DNA from: Rhodocyclaceae bacterium UBA1310
Lineage (GTDB): Bacteria; Pseudomonadota; Gammaproteobacteria; Burkholderiales; Rhodocyclaceae
Assembly (NCBI GenBank): GCA_002307175.1
Contig: DBTS01000076.1
Span: 1 to 64,000 of the forward strand
DNA length: 64,000 bases
Direction of reading: 5' to 3'
Shown here: one piece after another, positions 24,046 through 33,659 of the stretch
Layout of the letters: each line of letters starts with the position of its first letter
Numbering within the stretch: the first letter of the stretch is position 1
Notes under the pieces: generated by a model
Told to the model about the DNA's origin: nothing
Seen by the model: the letters and a program-made list of their open reading frames with translations, nothing else
Databases searched by the model: none
Translations under genes and position numbers: made by a program

Positions 24046-25599
24046 TCAGGATGCCTGCGCAGGCACAGAAGCCGCCGAGCCGAGAGCATCGTCATCATCA
24101 TCCGGGCGCTGCACAGTTTTGACCGGCTGGTTCTCCGGATGCACGGACAAATCAACTTCTTCGAGCGGAATCAGGCGTGTGCGATGTTTGAGGCGATACG
24201 CCAGCATGATCAGGGCAAATAGCGGGATGCCGATGTAGGTGGCCGCCATCGTGGTCCAGTCGATCTGCCCGGCCATGAAGCCCTGATAGTTCTGACCCAG
24301 GGTGATCACCAGACACAGGGCGAATGCGAACAGCGGGCCAAACGGGAACCAGCGCGCGCGATAAGGCAGTGCAGCCAGATCCAGCCCCTGCAATACATAC
24401 GCGCGGCGGAAGCGGTAATGGCACACGGCAATCCCGAGCCAGGCAATGAAACCCGTCATCCCGGACATGTTGAGCAGCCACATATAGACGGTCTGCACAC
24501 CGAACACGGAAGTGAGGAAGCACAAGGCACCGATCAGGGTGGTGGCGTACAGCGCATTCATCGGCACGCCATTGCGCGACAGGCGCGCAAAGCAGGCCGG
24601 CGCCTTGCCTTCTTTGGCGAGGGCGTAGAGCATACGCGTTGAGGCATACATGCCGGAGTTGCCTGCCGAGAGAATGGCGGTCAGGATCACGGTGTTCATG
24701 ACGCTTGCCGCCAGCGCAATCCCGGCGCGCTCGAAGACCAGCGTGAAGGGGCTCACCCCCACGTCGGTGACATCGCTCTTGAGCAGATTCGGGTCGGTAT
24801 AGGGCACCAGCAGGCCGATGATCAGGATCGCGAACACGTAGAACAGCAGAATGCGCCAGAAGATCTGGCGCACAGCGCGCGGAATGGTCTTGCCCGGATT
24901 TTCGGATTCCCCGGCGGCAATCCCGATCAGCTCGGTGCCCTGGAACGAAAACCCGGCAATCATCGCCACCCCTATCATGGCCGGCCAGCCTCCCACGAAG
25001 GGCGCATCCCCCTGGGTGAAGTTCTGCAGCGGCGCTGCATGCGAACCATTCATGATCCCCAGCACCATCAGCACGCCAACGATGATGAAGACGATGACGG
25101 TCACCACCTTGATCAGCGAGAACCAGTATTCCCCTTCGCCGAAGCCACGTACGGAAATCGCGTTGAGCGCGAACATGATGGCCAGGAACACGGCACTCCA
25201 GATCACCCCCGGCACCTCCGGAAACCAGAAGCGCATCACGATGCTCGCCGCAGACAGCTCCACAGCAATCGTCACGGCCCAGTTGTACCAATAGTTCCAG
25301 CCCAGAGCGAAACCAAAGGCCGGATCAACGAAACGCGTGCCATACGTCGAAAAAGAACCTGAAACCGGCAGGTAAGCAGCCATCTCGCCCAGGCTGGTCA
25401 TCAGGAAGAACACCATCAGCCCGATCAGGGCATACGCCAGCAACGCGCCCCCCGGCCCGGCCTGGGCGACCGAGGCACCGGACGCTACGAACAGACCGGT
25501 TCCGATGGAACCGCCAATGGCAATCATGGTGAGATGGCGGGTACGCAGGCTGCGATGCAACCCCTCGCCTGTAGTCGGCGCTGGTGCGGCGGAAGTCAT
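24046..25599 (-). CDS. Amino acid permease, LysP-like (APC superfamily)
   Basis: 517 aa with 12 hydrophobic segments. Seen: RHLTMIAIGGSIGTGLFVASG, the consensus amino-acid permease signature in the first helix, PVSGSFSTYGTRFVDPAFGFALGWNYWYNWA in pieces, and FGEGEYWFSLIKVVTVIVFI, typical of the lysine permease LysP group and related basic or aromatic amino acid permeases. Start ATG 25599 (MTSAAPAP) is preferred to an upstream non-ATG start because TAGGAT lies just before it. LysP in E. coli also senses lysine for CadC; no cad genes are near here. Substrate lysine is likely but unproven. Confidence 0.85.
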   Translation of the reverse strand: MTSAAPAPTTGEGLHRSLRTRHLTMIAIGGSIGTGLFVASGASVAQAGPGGALLAYALIGLMVFFLMTSLGEMAAYLPVSGSFSTYGTRFVDPAFGFALGWNYWYNWAVTIAVELSAASIVMRFWFPEVPGVIWSAVFLAIMFALNAISVRGFGEGEYWFSLIKVVTVIVFIIVGVLMVLGIMNGSHAAPLQNFTQGDAPFVGGWPAMIGVAMIAGFSFQGTELIGIAAGESENPGKTIPRAVRQIFWRILLFYVFAILIIGLLVPYTDPNLLKSDVTDVGVSPFTLVFERAGIALAASVMNTVILTAILSAGNSGMYASTRMLYALAKEGKAPACFARLSRNGVPMNALYATTLIGALCFLTSVFGVQTVYMWLLNMSGMTGFIAWLGIAVCHYRFRRAYVLQGLDLAALPYRARWFPFGPLFAFALCLVITLGQNYQGFMAGQIDWTTMAATYIGIPLFALIMLAYRLKHRTRLIPLEEVDLSVHPENQPVKTVQRPDDDDDALGSAASVPAQAS

Positions 25600-25983
25600 G
25601 ATCATCCTATCTAAAAGTCGGCACATCCGGGCTCAATTTGCGCGGAGCATGCCCCAAAAGCGCGCGATGTTAGCACTGTTGCACCAACAAGTACCTGACA
25701 AAACAGGGTTTGTTGCGCTAATCGGCACCACTATAGGGATATTACTGGCATCAAAAACTTAACGCACCAAGACTGGAAATCACTGCAGACGGCTATTGAG
25801 CCACTATGCCAGGAGGGCGAGTACAGGAGGAGGATCGGAGCTCGTCCAGATTCACTCCGGCTATATCCCAATTGCCCCACCCACTACCACGATGACTACA
25901 ATGAATCATTGGTGTTACGCCTCACGCGTCGCCAATGCCGGCAAACAGGCAGGTCGTCTTCACCTTCTGAAGGAGGCGCTGTG
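25600..25983. other. Intergenic region between the permease and DUF190 genes
   Basis: 384 bases holding the divergent promoters of the permease and DUF190 genes. I looked for a lysine or fluoride riboswitch and saw no match to either consensus. The strong ribosome binding site AGGAGG at 25971-25976 belongs to the DUF190 gene. Nothing else recognised. Confidence 0.5.
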
Positions 25984-26301
25984 ATGCAAGGCTATCAACT
26001 GACTTTTTTCACCCAGCAGGACCGCCACCACGGCAGCCAGACACTTGCCGAATGGCTGTTGCAAGAGGCACGCCGGATAGGCATCGGCGGTGCCACGATG
26101 ATTGCCGCCAGCGAGGGCTTCGGGCGTGATCGCAGACTGCACGCGGCACGCTTCTTCGAACTGGGAGAGCAGCCGGTAGAACTGACCATGGCGGTCTCCG
26201 GTGAAGAGGCGGCAAAGCTTTTTGCAAGGCTGGCTGAGGAAAATGTGCGGATCTTCTACGTCAAGGTGCCGATTGAGTATGGCACAACGGGTGAAGCCTG
26301 A
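25984..26301 (+). CDS. DUF190 family protein
   Basis: 105 aa. Seen: N-terminal YQLTFFTQQDRHHGSQTLAEWLLQEARRIGIGGATMIAASEGFG, which is the DUF190 core (L/F-x-x-x-R-x-x-x-x-x-L-x-x-x-I-x-x-x-A-R-x-x-G-I-x-GAT), and C-terminal FYVKVPIEYG. The fold is ferredoxin-like, related to PII-type trimers. Members usually sit beside crcB fluoride exporters, but no crcB is in view. Start ATG 25984 has AGGAGG seven bases before it; a GTG immediately upstream is possible. Confidence 0.85.
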   Translation: MQGYQLTFFTQQDRHHGSQTLAEWLLQEARRIGIGGATMIAASEGFGRDRRLHAARFFELGEQPVELTMAVSGEEAAKLFARLAEENVRIFYVKVPIEYGTTGEA

Positions 26302-26387
26302 GAGGCGGTTCGCACAAGCGGCTGTACCCGGCCGGTCAACATCGCATCCCCTGAAAATGCTGCGGGCGGGGCACCATCATCGTTACC

Positions 26388-27074
26388 TCAGAAAGCAATT
26401 TTGGATGCTCCACCCAAAGGCCCGTAGGCGCGCAGCAGATGGGCTTTTTCTTCCGTGGCCTGCAGCTCGGTGTAGCCTTGCCCGGGATGGGTTTCGAAAC
26501 TATGCCCGGTGTGGAGCAATTCAATGCTGAAGCGCTTTTCATACAGCGCGAGAATTTCTTCTGCCACTGCGGCGGGCAGCGCAATATCCGCCGCATCAGG
26601 ATATTCGGTGGTAAGCAGCAGGATCGGGCTTTGCCAGGGCACGATGGCACTCATGTGGCGCACGTAGCGGCGGCGCATCAGCGGCCCCAGTGCGAGGAGC
26701 GCGGCACGGTCATACACTGCCGCAACCTCACCAAGATCGGCGCGCTGCAGATCGAAAAAGTCGCCACAGAAGATATCCACCCTGTCGGAATGCCAGCGGG
26801 TCAGCCGACCCGCGACACTCAACTGAGGCTGGAGCTGGTTATCGTCGAAAAACGCTGCGACCGCAATCGGGCTCAGTTCAATTCCGGTAACGCGCAGATT
26901 CTGCGACAGCAGCCAGGCCATATCCCGGCTCTTGCCGCATAGCGGCACAAAGACCGTGGCGTCATCAGGCAGTCTCAGCTGTGGCAGATAGGCCATCAAC
27001 AGGGCATTCGTCTGGCTCTGATGAAAGTCTATCTGGTTGTCTTCCCAGGCCTGTTTCCAGTGTTTTCCGGACAT
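26388..27074 (-). CDS. tpm: Thiopurine S-methyltransferase
   Basis: 228 aa. SAM-dependent methyltransferase. Seen: WEDNQIDFHQSQTNALL, VFVPLCGKSRDMAWLLSQ (motif I, typical PLCGKS of the TPMT family), VTGIELSPIAVAAFF, FDLQRADLGEVAAVYDRAALLALGP, and LLTTEYP. Bacterial members methylate thiopurines and, in several pseudomonads, selenite and tellurite to volatile forms. Solitary gene; it shares a terminator region with pta, which is in the same direction but lies upstream on the minus strand. Confidence 0.93.
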   Translation of the reverse strand: MSGKHWKQAWEDNQIDFHQSQTNALLMAYLPQLRLPDDATVFVPLCGKSRDMAWLLSQNLRVTGIELSPIAVAAFFDDNQLQPQLSVAGRLTRWHSDRVDIFCGDFFDLQRADLGEVAAVYDRAALLALGPLMRRRYVRHMSAIVPWQSPILLLTTEYPDAADIALPAAVAEEILALYEKRFSIELLHTGHSFETHPGQGYTELQATEEKAHLLRAYGPLGGASKIAF

Positions 27075-27161
27075 TCCGCGGGCCCCCGGCCTTGGGTGGC
27101 GAACGCTTGCAGTCGCCTGAGCTGGCAGTGTCGCACGGATTCACCCCAGGCGCGCGCACAT

Positions 27162-27193
27162 AAAAAAACGCCACCCTTGCGGATGGCGTTTTT
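27162..27193. terminator. Intrinsic terminator downstream of pta
   Basis: A-tract 27162-27168, stem CGCCA-CC (27169-27175), loop TTGC area, stem GGA-TGGCG (27181-27188), T-tract 27189-27193. For the leftward pta transcript the A-tract becomes a T-tract, so the structure can work in both directions. Confidence 0.85.
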
Positions 27194-27215
27194 GAGCCTC
27201 TTTTACCAGTACGAC

Positions 27216-29261
27216 TTAAGCCTTGGGAGCATCTGCCTGGATTGCGGTCAGCGCGATGGTAAAGACGATGTCATCCACCAGAGCGCCACGCGACAGATCA
27301 TTCACCGGCTTGCGCAGACCCTGCAGCATCGGGCCAACGGAAATCACGTTGGCACTGCGCTGCACAGCCTTGTAGGTGGTGTTGCCGGTGTTCAGATCGG
27401 GGAACACGAACACGGTGGCCTGACCGGCAACCTTGGAGTTCGGGGCCTTGGAACGGGCCACATCCATGACGGAGGCGGCGTCGTACTGCAGCGGGCCGTC
27501 CAGGGCCAGTTCGGGGGCACGTTCCTTGGCAATTGCGGTGGCTTCGCGAACCTTTTCCACATCGGCGCCCTGACCAGAAGTACCGGTCGAGTAGCTGATC
27601 ATGGCAACCTTCGGATCAACCCCGAAAGCCTTGGCAGAAGCAGTGCTCTGCAGGGCGATTTCGGCCAGTTCCTGGGCGTTCGGATCGGGGTTGATGGCGC
27701 AGTCGCCATACACCAGCACCTGATCCGGCATCAGCATGAAGAACACCGACGAGACAATGGAGTTGCCCGGAGCCGTCTTGATGAGCTGCAGAGCCGGACG
27801 CACGGTGGAAGCGGTGGTATGCACAGCACCGGAAACCAGACCGTCGACATCGTTGGTCGCCAGCATCATGGTGCCGAGCACCACAGTATCCTGCAGCTGG
27901 TCGCGCGCCTGACCTTCGGTCATGCCCTTGCTCTTGCGCAGTTCGGCCATCGGGCCAACATACTTTTCACGCACCGTATCCGGATCGATGATTTCGAGCG
28001 AAGCCGGCAGTGTCACACCCTGGGCAGCAGCCACCGCCTTGATGACGTCAGGCTTGCCGAGCAGCACGCAGTGGGCGATGCGCTTTTCTTCACAGATCAC
28101 GGCAGCACGCACGGTACGCGGTTCATCACCTTCCGGCAGCACGATGCGCTTGTTGGCGGCACGGGCTTTCTGGATCAGCTGATAACGGAAGGCCGGCGGG
28201 CTCATGCGCGTCGAGCCGGGGATCTTCACGGTGGCGAGGATGGCGTCGGTGTTGAGTTCTTCAGCCACGCTGTCGAGCACCTGTTCCATGCGTTCGAAGT
28301 CGTCGGCAGCCACGGCCGGGGAGATACGGCTGATGGCGGTCACGGTGGCGTAGGTGTCACCATCGACACGCAGGATCGGCAGGCCATTGTCGAGCGCCTT
28401 GGAGGCCAGATCGAAAATGCGCTTGTCCATCGTCGAATTGTGGGTCAGCAGCAGACCGGCAAGCTGCACGCCACGCGAAGCGGCCAGGGCGGTGGCGAGC
28501 ATCACATCGTCACGGTCGCCGGCGCTGACAATCAGCGAACAGGGGTTCAGACGCTGGGCCATTTCCGCGGCAGAGCGGGCAGCCACAACGATTTCGAGCA
28601 CGCGGCGCTTGGCGATTTCGCCTTCGACGATGACTTCGGCACCGAGGTGACGGGCCACATCCAGCGTGCGCGGGGCCAGCAGCGACGGCTTGTTGTGGAT
28701 CACACCCCACAGCGGCAGGTCTTCCAGGGCCAGCTTGGCTGCAGCGGCGTCAAAACCGGCAGGAGCCTTGTTAAGGATGGCCCCGGCAATCTTGCAACCA
28801 GCAGCACGGAACTGGCTGGCAGTCAGCTTCACTTCGGTGGCGATGGTTTCGTCACCGGCAGCGGCCACAAGCACCATTTCAGCCTGCAGGCTGCGGGCGA
28901 TATCGGCGTTCAGGCGGGTGGTAAAGGAGAAACTCGGATCGGTATGCAGACCTTCGATCACCAGCACGTCGGCGTTCTGCGCAGCACCCATGCAGACGGA
29001 AACGATATCTTCGAGCAGTTCATCGATCTGCCCTTCGGAGATACGGGCCACAACCTGTGCGGTGGACAGCGCGGCGGGGCAATCGACCTTGCAGATTTCG
29101 CGGGCAAAGTGGACCGAACGTTCGTTAGCGGTATCGTCCTGCGTCACGGGCTTGGCAAAGCCGACGCGCAGGCCCTGACGTTGCAGGGCACGAACCACGC
29201 CCAAGGCAACAGAGGTCAGACCGACATTCTGTCGGGTTGGTGCGAGAAAGAAGGTTTGCAT
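27216..29261 (-). CDS. pta: Phosphate acetyltransferase
   Basis: 681 aa, long three-domain form. Pta interconverts acetyl-CoA and acetyl phosphate. Domains in order: an N-terminal P-loop-like/dethiobiotin-synthetase-like domain (MQTFFLAPTRQNVGLTSVALG), a DRTGG domain (~215-330; SAGDRDDVMLATALA), and the C-terminal PTA domain (~360-681) with RYQLIQKARAANKRIVLPEGDEPRT, GDCAINPDPNAQELAEIA and VFPDLNTGNTTYKAVQRSA. ATG 29261 is chosen because it matches the known N-terminus; an in-frame extension of 77 codons upstream looks non-coding. The usual partner ackA is not next to it in this window, and a terminator follows. Confidence 0.96.
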   Translation of the reverse strand: MQTFFLAPTRQNVGLTSVALGVVRALQRQGLRVGFAKPVTQDDTANERSVHFAREICKVDCPAALSTAQVVARISEGQIDELLEDIVSVCMGAAQNADVLVIEGLHTDPSFSFTTRLNADIARSLQAEMVLVAAAGDETIATEVKLTASQFRAAGCKIAGAILNKAPAGFDAAAAKLALEDLPLWGVIHNKPSLLAPRTLDVARHLGAEVIVEGEIAKRRVLEIVVAARSAAEMAQRLNPCSLIVSAGDRDDVMLATALAASRGVQLAGLLLTHNSTMDKRIFDLASKALDNGLPILRVDGDTYATVTAISRISPAVAADDFERMEQVLDSVAEELNTDAILATVKIPGSTRMSPPAFRYQLIQKARAANKRIVLPEGDEPRTVRAAVICEEKRIAHCVLLGKPDVIKAVAAAQGVTLPASLEIIDPDTVREKYVGPMAELRKSKGMTEGQARDQLQDTVVLGTMMLATNDVDGLVSGAVHTTASTVRPALQLIKTAPGNSIVSSVFFMLMPDQVLVYGDCAINPDPNAQELAEIALQSTASAKAFGVDPKVAMISYSTGTSGQGADVEKVREATAIAKERAPELALDGPLQYDAASVMDVARSKAPNSKVAGQATVFVFPDLNTGNTTYKAVQRSANVISVGPMLQGLRKPVNDLSRGALVDDIVFTIALTAIQADAPKA

Positions 29262-29546
29262 GATTATTTCTACCGAGAGGGGAATAACACTGAAAACACA
29301 GCGTGCTGCAGCGCCGCAAGCCGTGCCTAAAATTTTTGCAATGTTAGAACCTCTTGGCGCATGCATCCAGTCTATCTGGCAAACTTTTGATCTGATCCAG
29401 ACGCAATTGTGGCGTTTTGCGCTTGAAGCCACTTGTCTTTGCAAGGATATATTCATTCTGGCAAAACCCGTGTCGGCGGGCAGAAACCTCACTTCCGATG
29501 CCTCTGCGCGCTACACTTCGCAGCTTTCCGCACCTTGACACCCCCG

Positions 29547-30794
29547 ATGTCAGATCGCTCCTCTTTCCCCAATGTTGCCGTGATCGGCGCCGGCCCAGCC
29601 GGGTTGATGGCCGCCGAAACACTCGCCCTGCAAGGCGTAAAGGTCGATGTGTTCGATGCCATGCCATCAGTGGGACGCAAGTTCCTGATGGCAGGCAAAG
29701 GTGGGCTGAACCTCACTCATTCCGAAGCGATGCCGGCTTTCGGAGAACGCTTCGGCCCCGAGGCAGCATGGATGGCACCATACCTGGCGATTTTCGGGCC
29801 GGACCAGCTACGCCAATGGGCAGGCGAATTGGGCGTTGAAACCTTCGTCGGCAGTTCCGGCCGGGTATTCCCCGCAGGCATGAAGGCGGCCCCGCTGCTG
29901 CGTGCCTGGCTGCACCGCCTGCGCGGGCTTGGCGTAACGATCCACGTGCGCCACCGCTGGCAAGGCTGGGACGCCGATGGCGCCCTGACTTTCACCGCCA
30001 CGGAAGGCACACTGCACTGGCAGGCAGACGCTACGATTCTTGCCCTCGGCGGTGCCAGCTGGCCCCAACTGGGGTCCGATGCGGCCTGGGTACCCTGGCT
30101 GCAGCAGCGCGGCGTGGAGCTTGCAGTATTTCGCCCCGCCAACTGCGGTTTCGATTTGCCCTGGAGCGAACATTTCCGCAGCCGCTTCGCCGGCGAACCG
30201 GTCAAGAACATTGCGGCCAGTTGTGAGGGACCGGACGGCAGACACTGGCAACGTGCCGGTGAATGCCTGATCAGTACCAGCGGAATTGAAGGTAATCTGA
30301 TCTACGCGCTTGCCGCACCACTCCGTGACAGCCTGGACGCCAGCGGAAGCGCCACACTGCACATGGATCTTCTGCCCGGTCGCGATCTCGCCTGGGTGAG
30401 CCGTGAAGTGGCGCATCCACGCGGCTCCCGCTCCCTTTCCTCGCATCTGGCAAGCCGACTCGGGCTTAAGGGCGTGAAGACCGGGCTGCTCTACGAGTGC
30501 CTGGGCAAGGAAGCCATCCTTGACCCGGCCCGCCTGGCTGCCGCGATCAAGGCCCTGCCGCTGCATCCGGTAGCACCGCGCCCGATTGCCGAGGCCATCA
30601 GCAGCGCCGGAGGCATCCGTACCGATGAACTGGATGCGCAACTGATGCTGCGTGCTCTGCCCGGCGTCTTTTGTGCCGGTGAGATGCTGGACTGGGAAGC
30701 CCCTACGGGCGGCTATCTGCTGACTGCCTGCATGGCGACGGGACATTCGGCAGGGCGGGGAGTCCTGGCATGGTTGCAGCACCGCAGCAATTAG
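29547..30794 (+). CDS. BaiN/HI0933-like flavoprotein (TIGR03862-type)
   Basis: 415 aa. FAD-binding Rossmann motif VAVIGAGPAGLMAAETLAL at the N-terminus, then VGRKFLMAGKGGLNLTHSE, a signature of the HI0933/BaiN family, FVGSSGRVFPAGMKAAPLLRAWL, ILALGGASWPQLGSDAAW, and C-terminal CAGEMLDWEAPTGGYLLTACMATG that binds FAD. Function is unknown for most members; BaiN reduces bile-acid intermediates in clostridia. ATG 29547 is preferred over an upstream in-frame extension of 38 codons, since it places the Rossmann motif at residue 8. Solitary gene. Confidence 0.88.
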   Translation: MSDRSSFPNVAVIGAGPAGLMAAETLALQGVKVDVFDAMPSVGRKFLMAGKGGLNLTHSEAMPAFGERFGPEAAWMAPYLAIFGPDQLRQWAGELGVETFVGSSGRVFPAGMKAAPLLRAWLHRLRGLGVTIHVRHRWQGWDADGALTFTATEGTLHWQADATILALGGASWPQLGSDAAWVPWLQQRGVELAVFRPANCGFDLPWSEHFRSRFAGEPVKNIAASCEGPDGRHWQRAGECLISTSGIEGNLIYALAAPLRDSLDASGSATLHMDLLPGRDLAWVSREVAHPRGSRSLSSHLASRLGLKGVKTGLLYECLGKEAILDPARLAAAIKALPLHPVAPRPIAEAISSAGGIRTDELDAQLMLRALPGVFCAGEMLDWEAPTGGYLLTACMATGHSAGRGVLAWLQHRSN

Positions 30795-30882
30795 CACTGG
30801 TTTGGCAAAAAGATGGCCATGGCAAGGCACACGCCTGCACATGGCCGCGAGGGTACTACGGAGGTGTCTGATCCAGGCCGGC

Positions 30883-31380
30883 TCAGCCGCCCAGCAGGGC
30901 GGACGCCCGCAGACGGGCCGTATCAGCGAATGCACGCCCCTCACGCGAGCTACGCAGGGCGCGGTACCACTGACTCATGGCTTGGCGTGCGGTTTCCGGG
31001 TCGTTCGCCTGTTCGAGTGCCTCGATGACATCAACAGCGGCCACGCCGAGGGTTTCGCGGGCCTGGATGACCATGAAATCGGTGGCGGTATCCCAGCCTT
31101 GCGGCAGACTCGCGGGCTCGGCGGGATCGGCTGATGCATGGGCGGCCTCCGCAGGCAGACGCGAATCTTCAAGCAGACCGCGCTCGATGAGTTCGGCAAG
31201 ATCCTCCACCGCATTGCGATCCGGCATCATCTGACACAGGGTAAAGATCGTCCGCTGCCCATCGGCAAGCAGCAGCAGACGACGCAGGCCGGCCGACAGG
31301 CTGGCGTCATGGGTGACGACCAGATGGGCACCAAGCCCGGTCTTGCGGGGAACGAAATCACGGGGGAAAGCTGTATGCAT
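30883..31380 (-). CDS. Hypothetical protein with a winged-helix-like segment
   Basis: 165 aa, not assigned to a named family. The first half has ASLSAGLRRLLLLADGQRTIFTLCQMMP...DLAELIERGLLE, a layout found in many short betaproteobacterial proteins and resembling a degenerate winged helix (helix, helix, then ELxxxGLL). The C-terminal half (DFMVIQARETLGVAAVDVIEALEQANDPETARQAMSQWYRAL in pieces) is helical. No membrane segment or signal peptide. Start ATG 31380 (MHTAFPRD) is chosen for a CGGAG nine bases upstream; a start 39 bases earlier is possible. It is divergent from rep. Confidence 0.6.
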   Translation of the reverse strand: MHTAFPRDFVPRKTGLGAHLVVTHDASLSAGLRRLLLLADGQRTIFTLCQMMPDRNAVEDLAELIERGLLEDSRLPAEAAHASADPAEPASLPQGWDTATDFMVIQARETLGVAAVDVIEALEQANDPETARQAMSQWYRALRSSREGRAFADTARLRASALLGG

Positions 31381-31635
31381 GATGACGACTCCGGCCACGG
31401 CAGAAACGATACGCTTCAATTTTTGCGGTGCAGCAGAGCGAATGCGAATAGATTATTTCAATACATACGAAACTGTCCGACACACGGGCGGGATTGTGCT
31501 GTAGTTTTCCATAACTCATTGATTTTTATGGAATACACACCAAAGGGCAGGTTTTTGAGGCGAGATTCGCCCGAACCGTAGCTGTCGCACGTACGCCTTG
31601 CCGCTTTCATTCGCGTGAACCAGAGGGCACTAGGT

Positions 31636-31641
31636 TAGAAT
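31636..31641 (+). promoter_or_regulatory. Candidate -10 box of rep
   Basis: TAGAAT ends 29 bases before the rep start codon. The -35 is weak (TTCGCG at 31610-31615 is 20 bases away). The same hexamer at the same distance is seen before hemE and the DUF1345 gene. Confidence 0.4.
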
Positions 31642-31670
31642 CAGGCAATTCCGAATGGCCCTCCCCTCCC

Positions 31671-33659
31671 ATGCTGTCCCACCTGAACGCCCCCCAGCGC
31701 GAAGCCGTGAAGTACCTGAACGGCCCCTGCCTCGTCCTGGCCGGTGCCGGTAGCGGCAAGACCCGCGTGATCACGCAGAAGATCGCCTACATGGTGCGCG
31801 AATGCGGCATGGAGGCACGCAACATCGCGGCCATCACCTTCACCAACAAAGCTGCACACGAGATGCATGAACGAGTCTCCAAACTCGTCGACAAGCGCTC
31901 GGCGGCGGCTCTCACGGTGTGCACCTTCCATGCCCTGGGCGTACGCATCGTGCGCCAGGAAGCACGCAAACTCGGGCTCAAGCAGCAGTTCTCGATTCTC
32001 GACGCGTCAGACATCCTGCAGATCATCACGGAACTCTCGGGGAATGTGGATAAAGCCACGGCCAAAGGTATCCAGTGGACCATTTCAGGGTGGAAAAACG
32101 CGCTGATCACACCTTCAGAGGCTGAAAAACTCGTCAGCGACGAAGCCACTGATCTGGCAGCCAGACTCTACCCCGCCTACGAGAAGACACTACGGGCCTA
32201 TCAGGGGGTGGATTTCGACGATCTCATCGCCCTGCCGGTACGGCTCTTCGAAGAGCAGGCGGAGGTGCTCGAACGCTGGCGCCACAAGTTGCGCTACCTG
32301 CTCGTTGATGAATACCAGGATACCAACCGGGCCCAATACAAACTTCTGCGCTTTTTGGCAGGAGATCGCGGCGCATTCACCGCCGTTGGTGACGATGACC
32401 AGGCCATTTACGCCTGGCGCGGCGCTGATGTGGAGAACCTGCATCTGCTGCAGCGCGACTATCCTAGCCTCAAGGTCATCAAGCTGGAGCAGAACTACCG
32501 CTCCTCGAACCGCATCCTGCAGGCCGCCAACACCCTGATTGGCAACAACGAGAAGCTTTTCGAGAAGAAACTGTGGAGTGAGCACGGCCTGGGTGACCCG
32601 ATCCAGGTGATCATGGCACGCACCCCCGAACATGAGGCCGAACTCGTGGCGATGCGCCTGGCTGCGCACAAATTCGAGCACCGCACCCAGTTCAGTGATT
32701 ATGCGATCCTCTACCGTGGCAACCATCAGGCAAGACTCTTCGAGCAGCAGTTGCGCAGCCAGCACATCCCCTATGTGATCTCCGGCGGACAGAGCTTCTT
32801 CGACCGCGCCGAAATCCGCGATCTGTTGAGCTATCTGCGCCTGATCTCCAACAATGAGGACGATCTGGCTTTCATCCGCGCGATCACCACCCCGCGCCGG
32901 GGAATTGGCGCCACCACCCTGGAATCGCTTGGGCGCTATGCCGGGGAACGCCATGTCAGCCTCTTCGCAGCGGCTTTCGAACTGGCTGCAGAAGGGCATG
33001 TTCCGGCCCGCCAGCTTGAAGGCGTGCGCACCTTCGGCAAGTACATTACGCAGATGGAGCACCGCGCCCACCGTGAAAGTGCCGGCGTATTGCTTGAGGA
33101 TCTGCTGCGTACGATCGGCTACGAAGCCTGGCTGATGGAAAACTATGAAGTCCGCGACGCCCAGAGCCGCTGGCGCAACGTGCGCGACTTTGTTGACTGG
33201 CTCTCGCGCAAAGGCGAACGGGATGGCCAGAACCTGCATGATCTGGTGCAGACGGTGGCACTTATCAACATGCTCGACAAGAGCAATGAGGAAGATTCGG
33301 ATGCGGTGCAGCTTGCCACCCTGCACGCCAGCAAAGGGCTGGAATTCGGCCATGTCTTCCTCGTCGGCGTGGAGGAAGGCCTGCTGCCGCACCAGAGCAG
33401 CATTGATGAAGACAAGATCGAGGAAGAGCGCCGCCTCATGTATGTGGGCGTAACGCGCGCACGGCGCAGCCTGACCATCACGGCCTGCGAACACCGCCGC
33501 TCGGGCGGTGACGTGAAGATGATGGAGCCTTCACGCTTCATCGCCGAACTGGGCGAAGGGATTCATCGCGCAGATAAAAACGCTGCACCCGTGAGCAAGG
33601 AAGATGCACGCAGCCGCATCGCCAATCTGCGTGCAATGCTGGGCCCCAAGACGGAGTAA
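31671..33659 (+). CDS. rep: ATP-dependent DNA helicase Rep
   Basis: 662 aa. Superfamily 1A 3'-5' helicase that clears proteins ahead of the fork. Seen in order: Q-motif LNAPQREAVKYLNGPCLVLAGAGSGKT (split by Walker A AGAGSGKT), motif Ib AAITFTNKAAHEM, motif II LLVDEYQDTN, motif III VGDDDQAIYAWRGA, motif IV LEQNYRSS, motif V TLHASKGLEF and motif VI LMYVGVTRARRSL. Length and the C-terminal sequence favour Rep over UvrD (about 720 aa). Monocistronic. Confidence 0.95.
   Translation: MLSHLNAPQREAVKYLNGPCLVLAGAGSGKTRVITQKIAYMVRECGMEARNIAAITFTNKAAHEMHERVSKLVDKRSAAALTVCTFHALGVRIVRQEARKLGLKQQFSILDASDILQIITELSGNVDKATAKGIQWTISGWKNALITPSEAEKLVSDEATDLAARLYPAYEKTLRAYQGVDFDDLIALPVRLFEEQAEVLERWRHKLRYLLVDEYQDTNRAQYKLLRFLAGDRGAFTAVGDDDQAIYAWRGADVENLHLLQRDYPSLKVIKLEQNYRSSNRILQAANTLIGNNEKLFEKKLWSEHGLGDPIQVIMARTPEHEAELVAMRLAAHKFEHRTQFSDYAILYRGNHQARLFEQQLRSQHIPYVISGGQSFFDRAEIRDLLSYLRLISNNEDDLAFIRAITTPRRGIGATTLESLGRYAGERHVSLFAAAFELAAEGHVPARQLEGVRTFGKYITQMEHRAHRESAGVLLEDLLRTIGYEAWLMENYEVRDAQSRWRNVRDFVDWLSRKGERDGQNLHDLVQTVALINMLDKSNEEDSDAVQLATLHASKGLEFGHVFLVGVEEGLLPHQSSIDEDKIEEERRLMYVGVTRARRSLTITACEHRRSGGDVKMMEPSRFIAELGEGIHRADKNAAPVSKEDARSRIANLRAMLGPKTE

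Noticed and set aside
25600..25983. Fluoride or lysine riboswitch before the DUF190 and permease genes
   Set aside because: I searched by eye for the conserved GATGG and CTGATG-like elements and for a lysine aptamer core and found neither.
27021..29330. 769-codon open frame on the plus strand
   Set aside because: Lies opposite pta, which has full family motifs. Composition (His, Gly, Gln rich) is what reading a high-GC gene backwards gives.
29380..29420. FNR/CRP-like palindrome upstream of pta
   Set aside because: TTGATCTGATCC has the wrong spacing and a poor second half.
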